Below are positions 53,840-62,693 of a stretch of 64,000 nucleotides of DNA, in pieces (position 1 is the stretch's first letter; each line of letters starts with the position of its first letter). The translations under genes and the position numbers were made by a program. Source of the stretch: Dyadobacter sediminis (GTDB lineage: Bacteria > Bacteroidota > Bacteroidia > Cytophagales > Spirosomataceae); the NCBI RefSeq assembly GCF_005860765.1, contig NZ_VCEI01000021.1, positions 930,001-994,000 of the forward strand, read 5' to 3'. The notes beneath the pieces are model-generated. The model was not told where the DNA came from, searched no databases, and saw nothing but the letters and a program-made list of their open reading frames with translations.

Positions 53840-54181
53840 TTAATAAAAATGTAAAATTGGATTATTCAATTGTATGATTCCTGTAATGGAGTGTGTATCA
53901 GTTTTTAGTTGTAAATATTTATTAAAATTTAGTAGTTGTAAGGCCTTCATACTGGTCAGAAACAAGCCGGAAGGTATTTTGTTTTTATAATTTATCCTTG
54001 TAACGATTTTTATTTTATGCCTCAAAATCTCCTGAATCGAACTTTGAGAAATCCCTTCTTTATTGATGCTTTGCCTTTTTTCAGTATGTAACTGCTTTTT
54101 CTGCCTTTCCAAAACAGTTTCCGGCACCTTACCGCATAAACGCAATCGCATGTATTCCGTTCCATGCTGCGCATTTTTCAT
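53840..54181 (-). CDS. Doubtful small basic ORF, unknown
   Basis: 113 residues, ATG start, strongly basic (LERQKKQLHTEKRQ, ILRHKIKIVTRINYKNK) with no signal or membrane segment. It lies between the EPS operon start and the divergent DUF1080 gene, in a gap that otherwise would hold two promoters. I do not recognise a family; the amino acid mix is plausible but not convincing. It may be a spurious ORF, so treat as low confidence. Confidence 0.25.
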   Translation of the reverse strand: MKNAQHGTEYMRLRLCGKVPETVLERQKKQLHTEKRQSINKEGISQSSIQEILRHKIKIVTRINYKNKIPSGLFLTSMKALQLLNFNKYLQLKTDTHSITGIIQLNNPILHFY

Positions 54182-54205
54182 CTGAATACTTTAAATGGTG
54201 AGGAG

Positions 54206-54213
54206 TAGTTTTG
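54206..54213 (+). promoter_or_regulatory. Candidate -7 box of the DUF1080 gene
   Basis: TAGTTTTG, an exact match to the Bacteroidota -7 consensus, 75 bp before the ATG at 54289. No -33 TTG at the right spacing. Confidence 0.3.
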
Positions 54214-54288
54214 TCCGTATTTAAGATTTACTAGCTGTACGTTAATTTGTATTGCCAAATTTTATCAACAGTTAATCATAAAGCATTC

Positions 54289-54930
54289 ATGAAAAAAGTT
54301 TCGGGTACATTTCTGATGAGCATCCTGTTCTGCCTGTCAGCCAGTTTTTCCGTTGTGGCGCAGGACGGCTGGGTTTCATTGTTCAATGGCAAAAATCTGG
54401 ATGGCTGGAAAGTTGGAGCCAATGCTTCCTCATTTTCAGTTGTGGACGGCGCCATTCAGGTCGCAGGGCCTCGTGCGCACCTGTTCTACGACGGACCGGT
54501 AAAAAATCATATGTTCAAAAATTTCGAGTTCAAAGCGCAGGTAAAAACCAAACCGGGCGCAAATTCCGGAATTTACATTCATACCATGTATGAAGAAGAT
54601 GGCTGGCCTTCCAAAGGCTATGAAGTACAGGTTAACAATTCGCATACGGACTGGAAAAGAACCGGAAGTTTGTACAACATAAAAGATGTAAAGGAAACCT
54701 ATGTGAAAGACGATGAATGGTACACGGAGTACATCAAAGTGGAAGGCAAGCATATTACAATCAAGATTAACGACAAAACGGTTGTTGATTATGAAGAAAC
54801 GGATGCAGACCAAAGGCCGGGCGACATGAAGAACCGGATTTTGAGCAGCGGTACGTTTGCTTTGCAGGCACATGATCCCAAAAGCGTCGTTTTCTACAAA
54901 GACATTCAGGTTAAGCCATTGACTGAGTGA
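54289..54930 (+). CDS. Secreted DUF1080 (3-keto-disaccharide hydrolase-like) protein
   Basis: 213 residues from the ATG at 54289; the frame reaches back only to a TTG. A Sec signal (MKKVSGTFLMSILFCLSASF..VVAQ) precedes the single concanavalin-like domain: GWVSLFNGKNLDGWKVG, FKNFEFKAQVKTKPGANSGIY, GYEVQVNNSHTDWKRTGSLY, WYTEYIKVEGKHITIKINDK and FALQAHDPKSVVFYKDIQV. The family is seen in glycan-degrading loci of Bacteroidota and members act on 3-keto-glycosides. It is a single gene with its own terminator, on the opposite strand to the EPS operon. Confidence 0.88.
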   Translation: MKKVSGTFLMSILFCLSASFSVVAQDGWVSLFNGKNLDGWKVGANASSFSVVDGAIQVAGPRAHLFYDGPVKNHMFKNFEFKAQVKTKPGANSGIYIHTMYEEDGWPSKGYEVQVNNSHTDWKRTGSLYNIKDVKETYVKDDEWYTEYIKVEGKHITIKINDKTVVDYEETDADQRPGDMKNRILSSGTFALQAHDPKSVVFYKDIQVKPLTE

Positions 54931-54934
54931 TAAT

Positions 54935-54968
54935 AAAAAGCCGCAATGATATAAAAGATTGCGGCTTT
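54935..54968 (+). terminator. Terminator of the DUF1080 gene
   Basis: A perfect 11-bp stem AAAGCCGCAAT/ATTGCGGCTTT (54937-54947 and 54958-54968) right after the stop codon. The plus-strand T-run is short. Confidence 0.75.
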
Positions 54969-55481
54969 AACTCTCAGTTTGTAATTGCATCTGCAGGAAT
55001 CCCGTTCCGGTTGCATTTGCACGTTTACGTTATTAGGTAGTATTAAAATCCATACTGAACGGATGAAGTATACACATGCCGCAAAAGAGCAGGCCAATTT
55101 TCGGGTAACCCGTTTTAGTACTTCTCCGTAGTTGACTTAATGTTGTTTTTGAGTAAAATCAGACATCATATTATTCAAGGTATTCTTTTGGTTTTTGCAA
55201 TGCAGCCGGCTGTGATAAATAAGTCTGCGGCAGTTGATGCATGAGCCGGTAAATAAATTACCAATAGCAATTTAGAACTATTTTAACCGATACCTATATA
55301 CGTTATAAACAGTTTCTACATTATCAAATAATGTTTCTTTGCTTTAATCAGGCGAATAATAATTAGAAGCCGTGTACAATTCTTCAAATGCCTTCTAATA
55401 AACTAGTATGTCACTGATAACGGGAGCAAAAGTCTGTAAAGATCCACCGCAGTCAAATATTGCCGGCACCAATCAGACAAG
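54969..55481. other. Intergenic region between convergent genes, no gene seen
   Basis: About 510 bp between the DUF1080 terminator and the stop of the third LytTR gene. No ORF, obvious hairpin or motif found. Confidence 0.5.
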
Positions 55482-56297
55482 TTAATTGATAAAGCGGGCA
55501 TTTTCCAGCATCAGCGGCAAAGGAGTCTGGTAATTAACGCCTTCAACCCATTTGAGGAATTCACTGGAATTGGCCTTGCTTATAATGACAGGTTCCGGCG
55601 TAGGCGATGATATGCCGATCAGCAATTTTCTCCCAAAGTACTGCTGAATGCTTGTAACTGCTTTCCGATGAACGATAAACTGCCTGTTTGCCCTGAAAAA
55701 GTCTCTTGGATTAAGTGTGGTAATTATATTGTTTAGAGTATCGCGTGTTTCATATTGTGCGGTCTGCGTGTGAACAGTTACGTGATAATTGTTGTAATAG
55801 ATAAAATCCAGTTTATCAAGGCTGATCGGAATTATCTTATCTTGATAATAAACGAGCAGCGAGCTTTTATAGCCATTCATATAAGAAACTGCATTGCTGT
55901 TCCGCTTGTTGAACAAAGCATTTTCTTCAGTAAAAATTTCCTTCAGCTGTAAAAATTTCTTCAGGCTCCGGTTAAGCCGGGCATTGTCTATCGGTTTGAT
56001 CAGATAATCTATGCCATTGTTTTCAAAAGCTTTCAGGGCATACTCGTGATAGGAAGTGCAGAAGATTACGGGCGCAACCACCGGAAGGTTACGGAAGATT
56101 TCAAAACCCAAACCATCTTTCAGATGAATATCGCAAAAAATAAGCTGAGGTGCTTTATTGTTCATCAGCCATACTCTTGCATCGAGAACAGAATGAAGAA
56201 TGCTGCATACCTTGAAGTTGCTGTTGCTTTGCTCAATCATGAACTTAAGTTCATTGGCAACTTTTACTTCATCCTCAATAATCATAACGTTTGTCAT
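55482..56297 (-). CDS. LytTR response regulator (third paralogue, canonical receiver)
   Basis: 271 residues. The receiver is complete: acidic pair in IIEDEVKVANEL, Asp56 in IFCDIHLKDG, Thr/Ser in IFCTSYHEYA and Lys in IDYLIKPI. The C-terminal LytTR domain carries DFFRANRQFIVHRKAV and SSEFLKWVEG. It is closely related to the two paralogues at 16507-17325 and 21355-22149, and the three together bracket the EPS locus. No sensor kinase is adjacent, so its partner must be elsewhere. It is the best candidate of the three for a phosphorylation-controlled activator. Confidence 0.93.
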   Translation of the reverse strand: MTNVMIIEDEVKVANELKFMIEQSNSNFKVCSILHSVLDARVWLMNNKAPQLIFCDIHLKDGLGFEIFRNLPVVAPVIFCTSYHEYALKAFENNGIDYLIKPIDNARLNRSLKKFLQLKEIFTEENALFNKRNSNAVSYMNGYKSSLLVYYQDKIIPISLDKLDFIYYNNYHVTVHTQTAQYETRDTLNNIITTLNPRDFFRANRQFIVHRKAVTSIQQYFGRKLLIGISSPTPEPVIISKANSSEFLKWVEGVNYQTPLPLMLENARFIN

Positions 56298-57278
56298 AGC
56301 AGTGTAAATTTTAGCTATTAGAATATAATAGTAGGGAAATAGAATATTAAATATGGATCATCATTCTGTTCTGGCGGATCTGCAAAATTTCTTTTATGCT
56401 GTGACCTGTTTTCAATTTTCAAGCAAATAAAATTCAGTTAAGCATTTGCAGTTATACCCGTATAAAAGGCTGTTCACTATCGCATCGGACTGCTGTTATG
56501 CAGCTTTACAAAGGAACATATTCGACAATTAACTGACTTTTAAAACCAGGCTTAAAAAGGAAAACAGGTATAATTTCGACCTCTTAATCCCGTAAATTCA
56601 TTCCATAATACTGAAACAGAAATTTCAAATTCATTAAAACCAATAATTGCTTGTTAATCAACTGTTACCTGACCATTACAATTGTAATATTGCATGAATT
56701 GTACAACCGATTATAATAATTTGCAAAATCGTTTTGTTCAGAAGAGTTTGTTAAGCAAATATATAAATAAAATGTCTTGTAAATGATCAAATGGTATTTT
56801 ATTAAGATGTAAAATACAACCAAACAACATCTAATGTTGAATTAATTCAGGTTGTAAATATTTTCTTGTTGTATAAATAACTGATTTTCAATTGGTTATT
56901 TTAGCGTATTTATTTGGCCCGGAACACTAGTCTGCAATTCAAATAGTTGATAATTATTCAAGAAATTATCTAACGGCGAAGATGTACTTGGAAATTATTT
57001 TGAAAGTCAGTTGAAATCAGATCCATTGACAAGTACACACAAAGGATAAATAATATAAAAAAAGCAATTTTATTAATTGTATACGGTGCAGAAAAGCAGT
57101 TTTGATTTAATTAGGATTGTATAAAATAGCTGCTGAGTACAAAGCTTTCTAATTGGATGAACTATCAAACAGACAAGTAATAAAAATTTAAATAGTAAAA
57201 CTATTTCTCTTTTAATTAAGACTATTATGTATATACGCACTTAACTAATTCTACAATATATATATTTTGAATAATGGA
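56298..57278. other. Long AT-rich intergenic region, no gene seen
   Basis: 981 bp with no credible ORF. TATATTTG on the minus strand (56756-56763) fits the -7 consensus; its nearest TTG is 24 bp away, too far. It holds the promoter of the third LytTR gene and the downstream end of the AraC gene. I saw no long repeat or tRNA-like structure. Confidence 0.5.
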
Positions 57279-58211
57279 TTATTTAATTTCCTGTGCATTG
57301 GAAACTATGCGGTACTGAGTAGGAGAAATTCCTTCCGACTTTTTAAATTGTCTTCCAAAATAATTGAGATCGGAAAAGCCGAGTTGATAACAAACGTCTG
57401 AAATGCTTGTTTTTGTTTCCGACAGCATCTGCTTCGCTTTTTTGATTTTTTCCTTTAGGATAAACTCCAGCGGACTGATACTGAATTCTCTTTTGAATGC
57501 CCGATAAAATGAAGTCCTGCTCATGCATGCTTTTTCGCTGAGTTCATCCACCTGAATTTTCTCGCTGATGTTGGCCTGAATGTAACTGATTACATAGGCA
57601 AGCGGACTGTCTTCTTTGCTGTAAGAGAAATGGGCGGCCGACTCAAGATTCTGCTTCTGGATTATATGCACGATCAGTTCCTGAAGCGTCAGATCAGCCA
57701 GAACATCTTTGCCTATTTTTGAACTTGAACAGATATGGATAAGCTTGTTCATGCTTTGCGCCAGTTCCAGGTTGTTCAGAAAGTGATATTCATGATGATC
57801 CAGTTTCCAGTATTCGTCGCTGCCTTCCCGCGGATATTCTTCATTCAGCCGGTTTACGATCTGTCGGATTTTGGCCTGATCCAGTGAAAGCGCCATGCAT
57901 TGCGTCGGATTTGCCTGATTGGCATCCGGAAAATCTATTTTCATCGTCACATTCGCCGGCACCAGTACGGTTTCCCCGGGTAAATAGTCGAAGCCCGGCT
58001 TGTCAAAAAGATGCATTACTTTTTTTCCGCGAAGCATGCTCGTAATGACCAGGTCATTAAAAGTAAGCGGCACAAGATGCGAAGGCTGGAACGTTTCAAA
58101 AATGTTTAGTTCACAATTCTGAAGCGTAAAGGCGCGGCGGTTTTCAACAAGTGTCTTGAGTGACTTCTCTTCTGAAACCATAATCTGGTTCAATCGGTGT
58201 CCTGTTGCCAT
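57279..58211 (-). CDS. AraC-family transcriptional regulator
   Basis: 310 residues with an AraC-type N-terminal sensing domain (about 30-190, with MLRGKKVMHLF and YLPGETVLVPANVTMKI) and a C-terminal two-helix DNA-binding domain (about 215-305): IQVDELSEKACMSRTSFYRA, FKREFSISPLEFILKEKI and ISDVCYQLGFSDLNYFGRQF, SEGISPTQYR. It is divergent from the aldehyde dehydrogenase gene with about 175 bp between starts, so it probably controls that operon. A second in-frame ATG is found 10 codons in (MVSEEKSLK). The inducer is unknown. Confidence 0.92.
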   Translation of the reverse strand: MATGHRLNQIMVSEEKSLKTLVENRRAFTLQNCELNIFETFQPSHLVPLTFNDLVITSMLRGKKVMHLFDKPGFDYLPGETVLVPANVTMKIDFPDANQANPTQCMALSLDQAKIRQIVNRLNEEYPREGSDEYWKLDHHEYHFLNNLELAQSMNKLIHICSSSKIGKDVLADLTLQELIVHIIQKQNLESAAHFSYSKEDSPLAYVISYIQANISEKIQVDELSEKACMSRTSFYRAFKREFSISPLEFILKEKIKKAKQMLSETKTSISDVCYQLGFSDLNYFGRQFKKSEGISPTQYRIVSNAQEIK

Positions 58212-58385
58212 TGCTGCTGAATGCGGGTTAATTGAGGTTTGCCAAAAATGGAGATAAGTTATAAATATAATTCTTTTTTGATTAAATGAGATAATAGTGC
58301 TACTAAATGGAACAATCGTGCCAATGAAAAGCAGGCTTACCGACTAGGTTTGTGTCATCATTCATTTTAAATCAATTTTCAGGAT

Positions 58386-59939
58386 ATGGATACAGTCACG
58401 GAGAGCGCAGCGGTTGAAAGCAAACCTTATGCAAGTGAAAGCCTGGCCAGAAGGCCGGAATTCAAGGAACGTTACGGTAACTTTATTGACGGCCGGTTTG
58501 TAGAGCCGGTTAAAGGTGAATATTTTGAAAATGTTTCCCCGATAGACGGACAGGTTTTTACCAAAGTGGCACGCTCGACAAAGGAAGACGTAGAAAAAGC
58601 ATTGGATGCGGCGCACAAGGCATTTCCTTCATGGAGCAAAACGGCTGCAACTTACCGCAGTAACCTGCTTCTCAAAATTGCGCAGGTTATTGAAGATAAT
58701 CTGGAATATCTGGCTGTTGTTGAAACCATTGACAACGGAAAAGCCATTCGTGAAACACGCGCGGCAGACCTTCCATTGTGCGTGGATCATTTCAGGTATT
58801 TTGCCGGCGTGATCCGTGCAGAAGAAGGCAGCGTTTCGGAGCATGATGAAAATACAGTTTGTATCAATCTTCATGAGCCGCTTGGCGTTGTTGCACAGAT
58901 TATTCCGTGGAATTTTCCTTTGCTGATGGCCACCTGGAAAATCGCTCCCGCATTGGCGGCCGGCTGCTGCGTGGTCGTTAAGCCGGCCGAGCAAACGCCA
59001 ACTTCCATTATGATTCTGATGGAACTGATCGGTGATATTTTGCCAGCCGGGGTTTTGAATATCGTAACGGGATTTGGTGTGGAAGCCGGAAAGCCGCTCG
59101 CATCGTCGCTGAGAGTTGCGAAAGTAGCTTTTACAGGCGAAACAACAACAGGCCGGCTGATTATGCAGTATGCTTCCGACAATCTCATTCCGGTGACCAT
59201 GGAGCTCGGCGGAAAATCACCGAATATTTTCTTTCCTTCGGTTGCGGACGAAGACGATGCATTTTTTGACAAAGCCATTGAAGGCGCCGTGCTCTTTGCT
59301 TTGAACCAGGGCGAAGTATGTACATGCCCGTCCAGAATGCTGGTGCATGAGTCTATCTATGATAAATTCATGAGCCGCGTTATTGAACGAACCAATGCGA
59401 TTAAAATGGGCCATCCGCTGGACAGTACAACCATGATGGGTGCGCAGGCTTCGAACGATCAGTACGAAAAAATTCTTTCATATCTGAAAATCGGTAAGGA
59501 AGAAGGAGCGGAAGTACTTGCAGGCGGCGATGCACAGACTTTTGAAAACGGGATTTCAGGTGGCTATTACATCAAGCCGACAATTTTCAAGGGACATAAT
59601 AAAATGCGGATTTTTCAGGAAGAGATCTTTGGTCCGGTTGTATGCGTAACGACTTTCAAAACTACTGAAGAAGCCATTGCCATTGCCAACGACACGTTGT
59701 ATGGCCTGGGTGCAGGCGTGTGGACACGCGACGCGCACGAGATTTATCAGGTTCCGCGTGCGATTCAGGCGGGCAGGGTCTGGGTCAATAATTATCATGC
59801 GTACCCGGCACATGCACCTTTCGGCGGTTACAAAAAATCGGGATTCGGGCGCGAAAACCATAAAATGATGCTTGGCTACTATCGCCAGACCAAAAACATG
59901 CTGATCTCTTACGACAAGAATAAACTCGGCTTCTTTTGA
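58386..59939 (+). CDS. Aldehyde dehydrogenase (NAD-dependent)
   Basis: Cytoplasmic oxidation of aldehydes, probably acetaldehyde-type, to acids. 517 residues: NAD-binding and proton motifs [41 protein letters not shown], catalytic Glu in MELGGKSPN near residue 271 and Cys in [11 protein letters not shown] near residues 309-313, EEIFGPVV and [16 protein letters not shown]. It is most like the ExaC/AldB group, which often precede a DUF779 gene. Here DUF779 starts 12 bp after the stop. An AraC regulator is divergent. Substrate remains a guess. Confidence 0.95.
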   Translation: MDTVTESAAVESKPYASESLARRPEFKERYGNFIDGRFVEPVKGEYFENVSPIDGQVFTKVARSTKEDVEKALDAAHKAFPSWSKTAATYRSNLLLKIAQVIEDNLEYLAVVETIDNGKAIRETRAADLPLCVDHFRYFAGVIRAEEGSVSEHDENTVCINLHEPLGVVAQIIPWNFPLLMATWKIAPALAAGCCVVVKPAEQTPTSIMILMELIGDILPAGVLNIVTGFGVEAGKPLASSLRVAKVAFTGETTTGRLIMQYASDNLIPVTMELGGKSPNIFFPSVADEDDAFFDKAIEGAVLFALNQGEVCTCPSRMLVHESIYDKFMSRVIERTNAIKMGHPLDSTTMMGAQASNDQYEKILSYLKIGKEEGAEVLAGGDAQTFENGISGGYYIKPTIFKGHNKMRIFQEEIFGPVVCVTTFKTTEEAIAIANDTLYGLGAGVWTRDAHEIYQVPRAIQAGRVWVNNYHAYPAHAPFGGYKKSGFGRENHKMMLGYYRQTKNMLISYDKNKLGFF

Positions 59940-59951
59940 ATCAAACAAGAA

Positions 59952-60326
59952 ATGACAACATCCAGAGTACTGATCACTCCAGAAGCCGAAGAAGTAGTAA
60001 ATACGCTGAAAGAAAGGTTTGGCGAGCTCATGTTCCATCAGAGCGGCGGCTGTTGCGACGGTTCGCAGCCGATGTGCTTTGAAAAAGGCGAATTCAGAAC
60101 TTCTCAAAGCGATGTACTTCTTGGAGAAATTGCAGGTTGTGAATTTTTCATGAGCCGCGACCAGTTTGAATACTGGCAGCATACGCAGCTTACCATTGAT
60201 GTTACCAAAGGCCGTGGCGCAAGCTTTTCGCTGGAAATTCCGCTGGGCGTAAGGTTCATTACAAAGTCCAGATTGTACACGGCTGAGGAAACGGCTGAAC
60301 TTGCACCGGTTCCGGCGCAGGAATAA
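59952..60326 (+). CDS. DUF779 family protein
   Basis: 124-residue small cytoplasmic protein of unknown function. The family pattern is clear: LITPEAEEVVNTLKERFGEL, MFHQSGGCCDGSQPMC with its paired Cys, GEIAGCEFFMSRDQFEYW, HTQLTIDVTKGRGASFSLE and IPLGVRFITKS. It is almost always next to an aldehyde dehydrogenase, as here with 12 bp spacing, so a helper role in aldehyde metabolism is likely; the conserved Cys could bind metal. A terminator follows. Confidence 0.93.
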   Translation: MTTSRVLITPEAEEVVNTLKERFGELMFHQSGGCCDGSQPMCFEKGEFRTSQSDVLLGEIAGCEFFMSRDQFEYWQHTQLTIDVTKGRGASFSLEIPLGVRFITKSRLYTAEETAELAPVPAQE

Positions 60327-60344
60327 AGATTTAAGGTCAAGAAC

Positions 60345-60395
60345 GGGATTGAACGGGTATGCTGCATACTTGTTCAATCCCTTCTTTTATTTTAG
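60345..60395 (+). terminator. Terminator of the aldehyde dehydrogenase operon
   Basis: Stem GGGATTGAAC/GTTCAATCCC (60345-60354 and 60372-60381) with an inner GTATG/CATAC pairing, followed by a T-rich tract. Confidence 0.85.
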
Positions 60396-60407
60396 ACCGG
60401 TTTTTAT

Positions 60408-60415
60408 TATATTTG
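60408..60415 (+). promoter_or_regulatory. Candidate -7 box of the DEAD-box helicase gene
   Basis: TATATTTG, an exact match to the Bacteroidota -7 consensus, just after the upstream terminator and 92 bp before the start codon. No clear -33 TTG. Confidence 0.35.
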
Positions 60416-60506
60416 TTAAAATCAAGCGGTTTGCTGACAGGAAAATGAAAGTCAGCTCTTTATTAACTTCCTGAAGCAAGTGGCTTTGGGCTATACAAGC
60501 TGAATT

Positions 60507-61781
60507 TTGAATTTCAATGAATTTGAGCTCCACGAAGACGTACTCAACGCCGTGGATTCCATGAACTACCAACAGGCCACACCCATTCAGGAGCAGGCTA
60601 TTCCTTATATTCTTAGCGGTAAAGACCTTTTAGCCTGCGCGCAGACAGGGACCGGCAAAACAGCCGCATACCTCATTCCGATCCTGGACAAAGTCGCTCA
60701 CGAATCCGCCCAGCATACCGGGGCGCTGATACTTGTTCCGACACGCGAACTTGCCGTCCAGATCGATCAGCAGATTCAGGGGCTGGGCTATTTTGTCGGA
60801 GCCACCAGTATTGCCGTTTATGGCGGTAACAAGGGTCCCGAGTGGGATCAGCAGAAAAAAGCACTTACACAAGGAGCGGATATTATTATTGCCACACCCG
60901 GACGGCTTATTGCGCATTTACAACTGGGTTACGTCAGTTTCAGCGATGTAAAGCATCTTGTACTGGACGAAGCCGATCGTATGCTGGATATGGGCTTTTT
61001 GGGAGACATTCTGAAAATCATGAGCTATTTGCCTGCTAAAAGGCAAACGCTGATGTTCTCGGCAACGATGCCACCGAAAATCAATGAACTTGCCAAACGC
61101 ATCCTGCAAAATCCGGAAGAAATCAGGCTGGCTGTGTCGCGTCCGGCAGACCGTATCGATCAGCAGTTTTATCTTGCCAAAGATGAACAGAAGCTGCCTT
61201 TGCTGCTTCATTTGCTTTCGCAGGTGCAAAGTACAAGCATGGTGCTCTTTACTTCCAGAAAATCCACGGTTGAGCCGATTGTCCGTTCTCTCCGCAAGCT
61301 GGGGCTTTCCGCCAGAGGAATTTCATCGGATTCTGAGCAGGCCGAGCGCGAAATTGTTTTAAGAGATTTTAAAAACAGGACTTTTCCGGTTCTTGTTGCT
61401 ACCGACGTATTGTCAAGAGGAATCGACATTGATAATCTGAGCCACGTTGTAAATTACGATGTGCCGCGTGATCCGGAGGATTATGTACACCGGATCGGGC
61501 GTACTGCACGTGCCGAATCAAAAGGAACGGCCATCACCTTTATCAATGAATCGGATCAGAAGTATGTCCTGAAAATTGAAAAACTTTTTGAAAAGGAAGT
61601 TGAAAAGCAGGCCATTACAAAGGAACTTGGTCTCGGAGAAGCACCTGTGTTTGAAGCCCGGCGTTCCCGTTCAAAAGGACCAAGGAAAAGTAATTCAACT
61701 AATTCTTCTTCTTCAAAGTCGCCGGGAAAAAATAAAAGACGTAAACCCAAGCAGGAACAAAAGAAACCGACCCAGGCATAA
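60507..61781 (+). CDS. DEAD-box RNA helicase (RhlE-like), TTG start
   Basis: 424-residue ATP-dependent RNA helicase. Motifs in order: Q-motif (FELHEDVLNAVDSM, then ATPIQEQAIP), motif I AQTGTGKT near residue 50, Ia PTREL, Ib ATPGRL, II DEAD near 152, III SAT near 183, IV, V ATDVLSRGIDID, VI HRIGRTAR. The C-terminal tail is very basic (KGPRKSNSTNSSSSKSPGK). The upstream in-frame stop at 60501-60503 leaves TTG at 60507 as the first usable start, and the Q-motif Phe requires it. It probably acts in ribosome assembly or cold response. Confidence 0.93.
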   Translation: MNFNEFELHEDVLNAVDSMNYQQATPIQEQAIPYILSGKDLLACAQTGTGKTAAYLIPILDKVAHESAQHTGALILVPTRELAVQIDQQIQGLGYFVGATSIAVYGGNKGPEWDQQKKALTQGADIIIATPGRLIAHLQLGYVSFSDVKHLVLDEADRMLDMGFLGDILKIMSYLPAKRQTLMFSATMPPKINELAKRILQNPEEIRLAVSRPADRIDQQFYLAKDEQKLPLLLHLLSQVQSTSMVLFTSRKSTVEPIVRSLRKLGLSARGISSDSEQAEREIVLRDFKNRTFPVLVATDVLSRGIDIDNLSHVVNYDVPRDPEDYVHRIGRTARAESKGTAITFINESDQKYVLKIEKLFEKEVEKQAITKELGLGEAPVFEARRSRSKGPRKSNSTNSSSSKSPGKNKRRKPKQEQKKPTQA

Positions 61782-61940
61782 CCCTGTCAGAGTTTGTCAG
61801 ACGTAAGCAGCATGAATCAGGAAAATATTGAAATGACACCTGTGTCAATTACTGAGCAGGATATAGGTCTGGTATGCGTTTTTTTATTTTCATTTGCTTT
61901 GCATTTTAAGCCGTCGTGCATGAACTAAAATGAAGTACTA

Positions 61941-62660
61941 TTGGATCGTTTGATAGATTGGATAAGAAATCACAAGTTTAGCGTATCAGATCCTGCCATC
62001 ATTTCCATGGAAGGTTTGTTTTCGCTGTTACTGCTGTTATTATTAAGCTTCGTCGCTGTATTTTTTCATCTTATCCGTATTTTGTTTAATTCCCCCGTTG
62101 ATTTTTCAATGGACTGGAATTTGTTTCTAAGCTGGATTCCGTTGATCATTGCTTTTTTTGCGGATAACTTTACAAAGCGTTTTGGCAAAATTCCTGTTGT
62201 ACTCATTCTGCTGAGTGTTGTATGGCTGGCTTTTTTCCCAAACGCGCCTTACATGATCACAGATCTGGCGCATCTCACCGTCGATTATGAAAGGGACCTT
62301 ACATGGCACGATGTCATTATGCTGTTTTTTTATGCAGAAGTCAGTCTTTTCAACGGCCTGGTTTCATTGTACTGGATTCACCGTTCCTGGCGCCGCATTT
62401 TTAACCGTGTAACCAGTAATTCTTTTCTTCTGGCAAGTTTGCCGCTTGCCGGATTTGGCGTATACCTCGGAAGGGTCAGGCGAATGAACAGCTGGGATAT
62501 TATTCACGACCCGCAATTAATCCTGAAGAATTTGCTGGAAAGTGCAATGGATCGTACGGCATTGGTTTTCAGTATGGAAATTGGTATGCTGCTTGGCATT
62601 TTGTACCTTGTACTATGGGTAATTGTCCGTTTCCGGATCAGATACAACAGGAAAAGCTGA
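61941..62660 (+). CDS. DUF1361 membrane protein
   Basis: 239 residues from a TTG start, or 217 from the ATG at 62007. About six hydrophobic segments, with family features SMDWNLFLSWIPLIIAFF, AFFPNAPYMITDLAHL (the N-A-P-Y motif), LTWHDVIMLFFYAEVSLFNG, PLAGFGVYLGRVRRMNSWDI and a last segment. Function unknown. The start is uncertain because both a TTG and a later ATG fit; the N-terminal IRNHKF segment is hydrophilic, so the ATG is reasonable too. It stands alone between the helicase and the LRR gene. Confidence 0.8.
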   Translation: MDRLIDWIRNHKFSVSDPAIISMEGLFSLLLLLLLSFVAVFFHLIRILFNSPVDFSMDWNLFLSWIPLIIAFFADNFTKRFGKIPVVLILLSVVWLAFFPNAPYMITDLAHLTVDYERDLTWHDVIMLFFYAEVSLFNGLVSLYWIHRSWRRIFNRVTSNSFLLASLPLAGFGVYLGRVRRMNSWDIIHDPQLILKNLLESAMDRTALVFSMEIGMLLGILYLVLWVIVRFRIRYNRKS

Positions 62661-62693
62661 TTCCTGTCGTATCCGGTCCGAACTGTTAATTTA

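Noticed and set aside
59556-60377. 273-residue minus-strand frame across the aldehyde dehydrogenase and DUF779 genes
   Set aside because: It is antisense to two recognised genes and lacks plausible family features.
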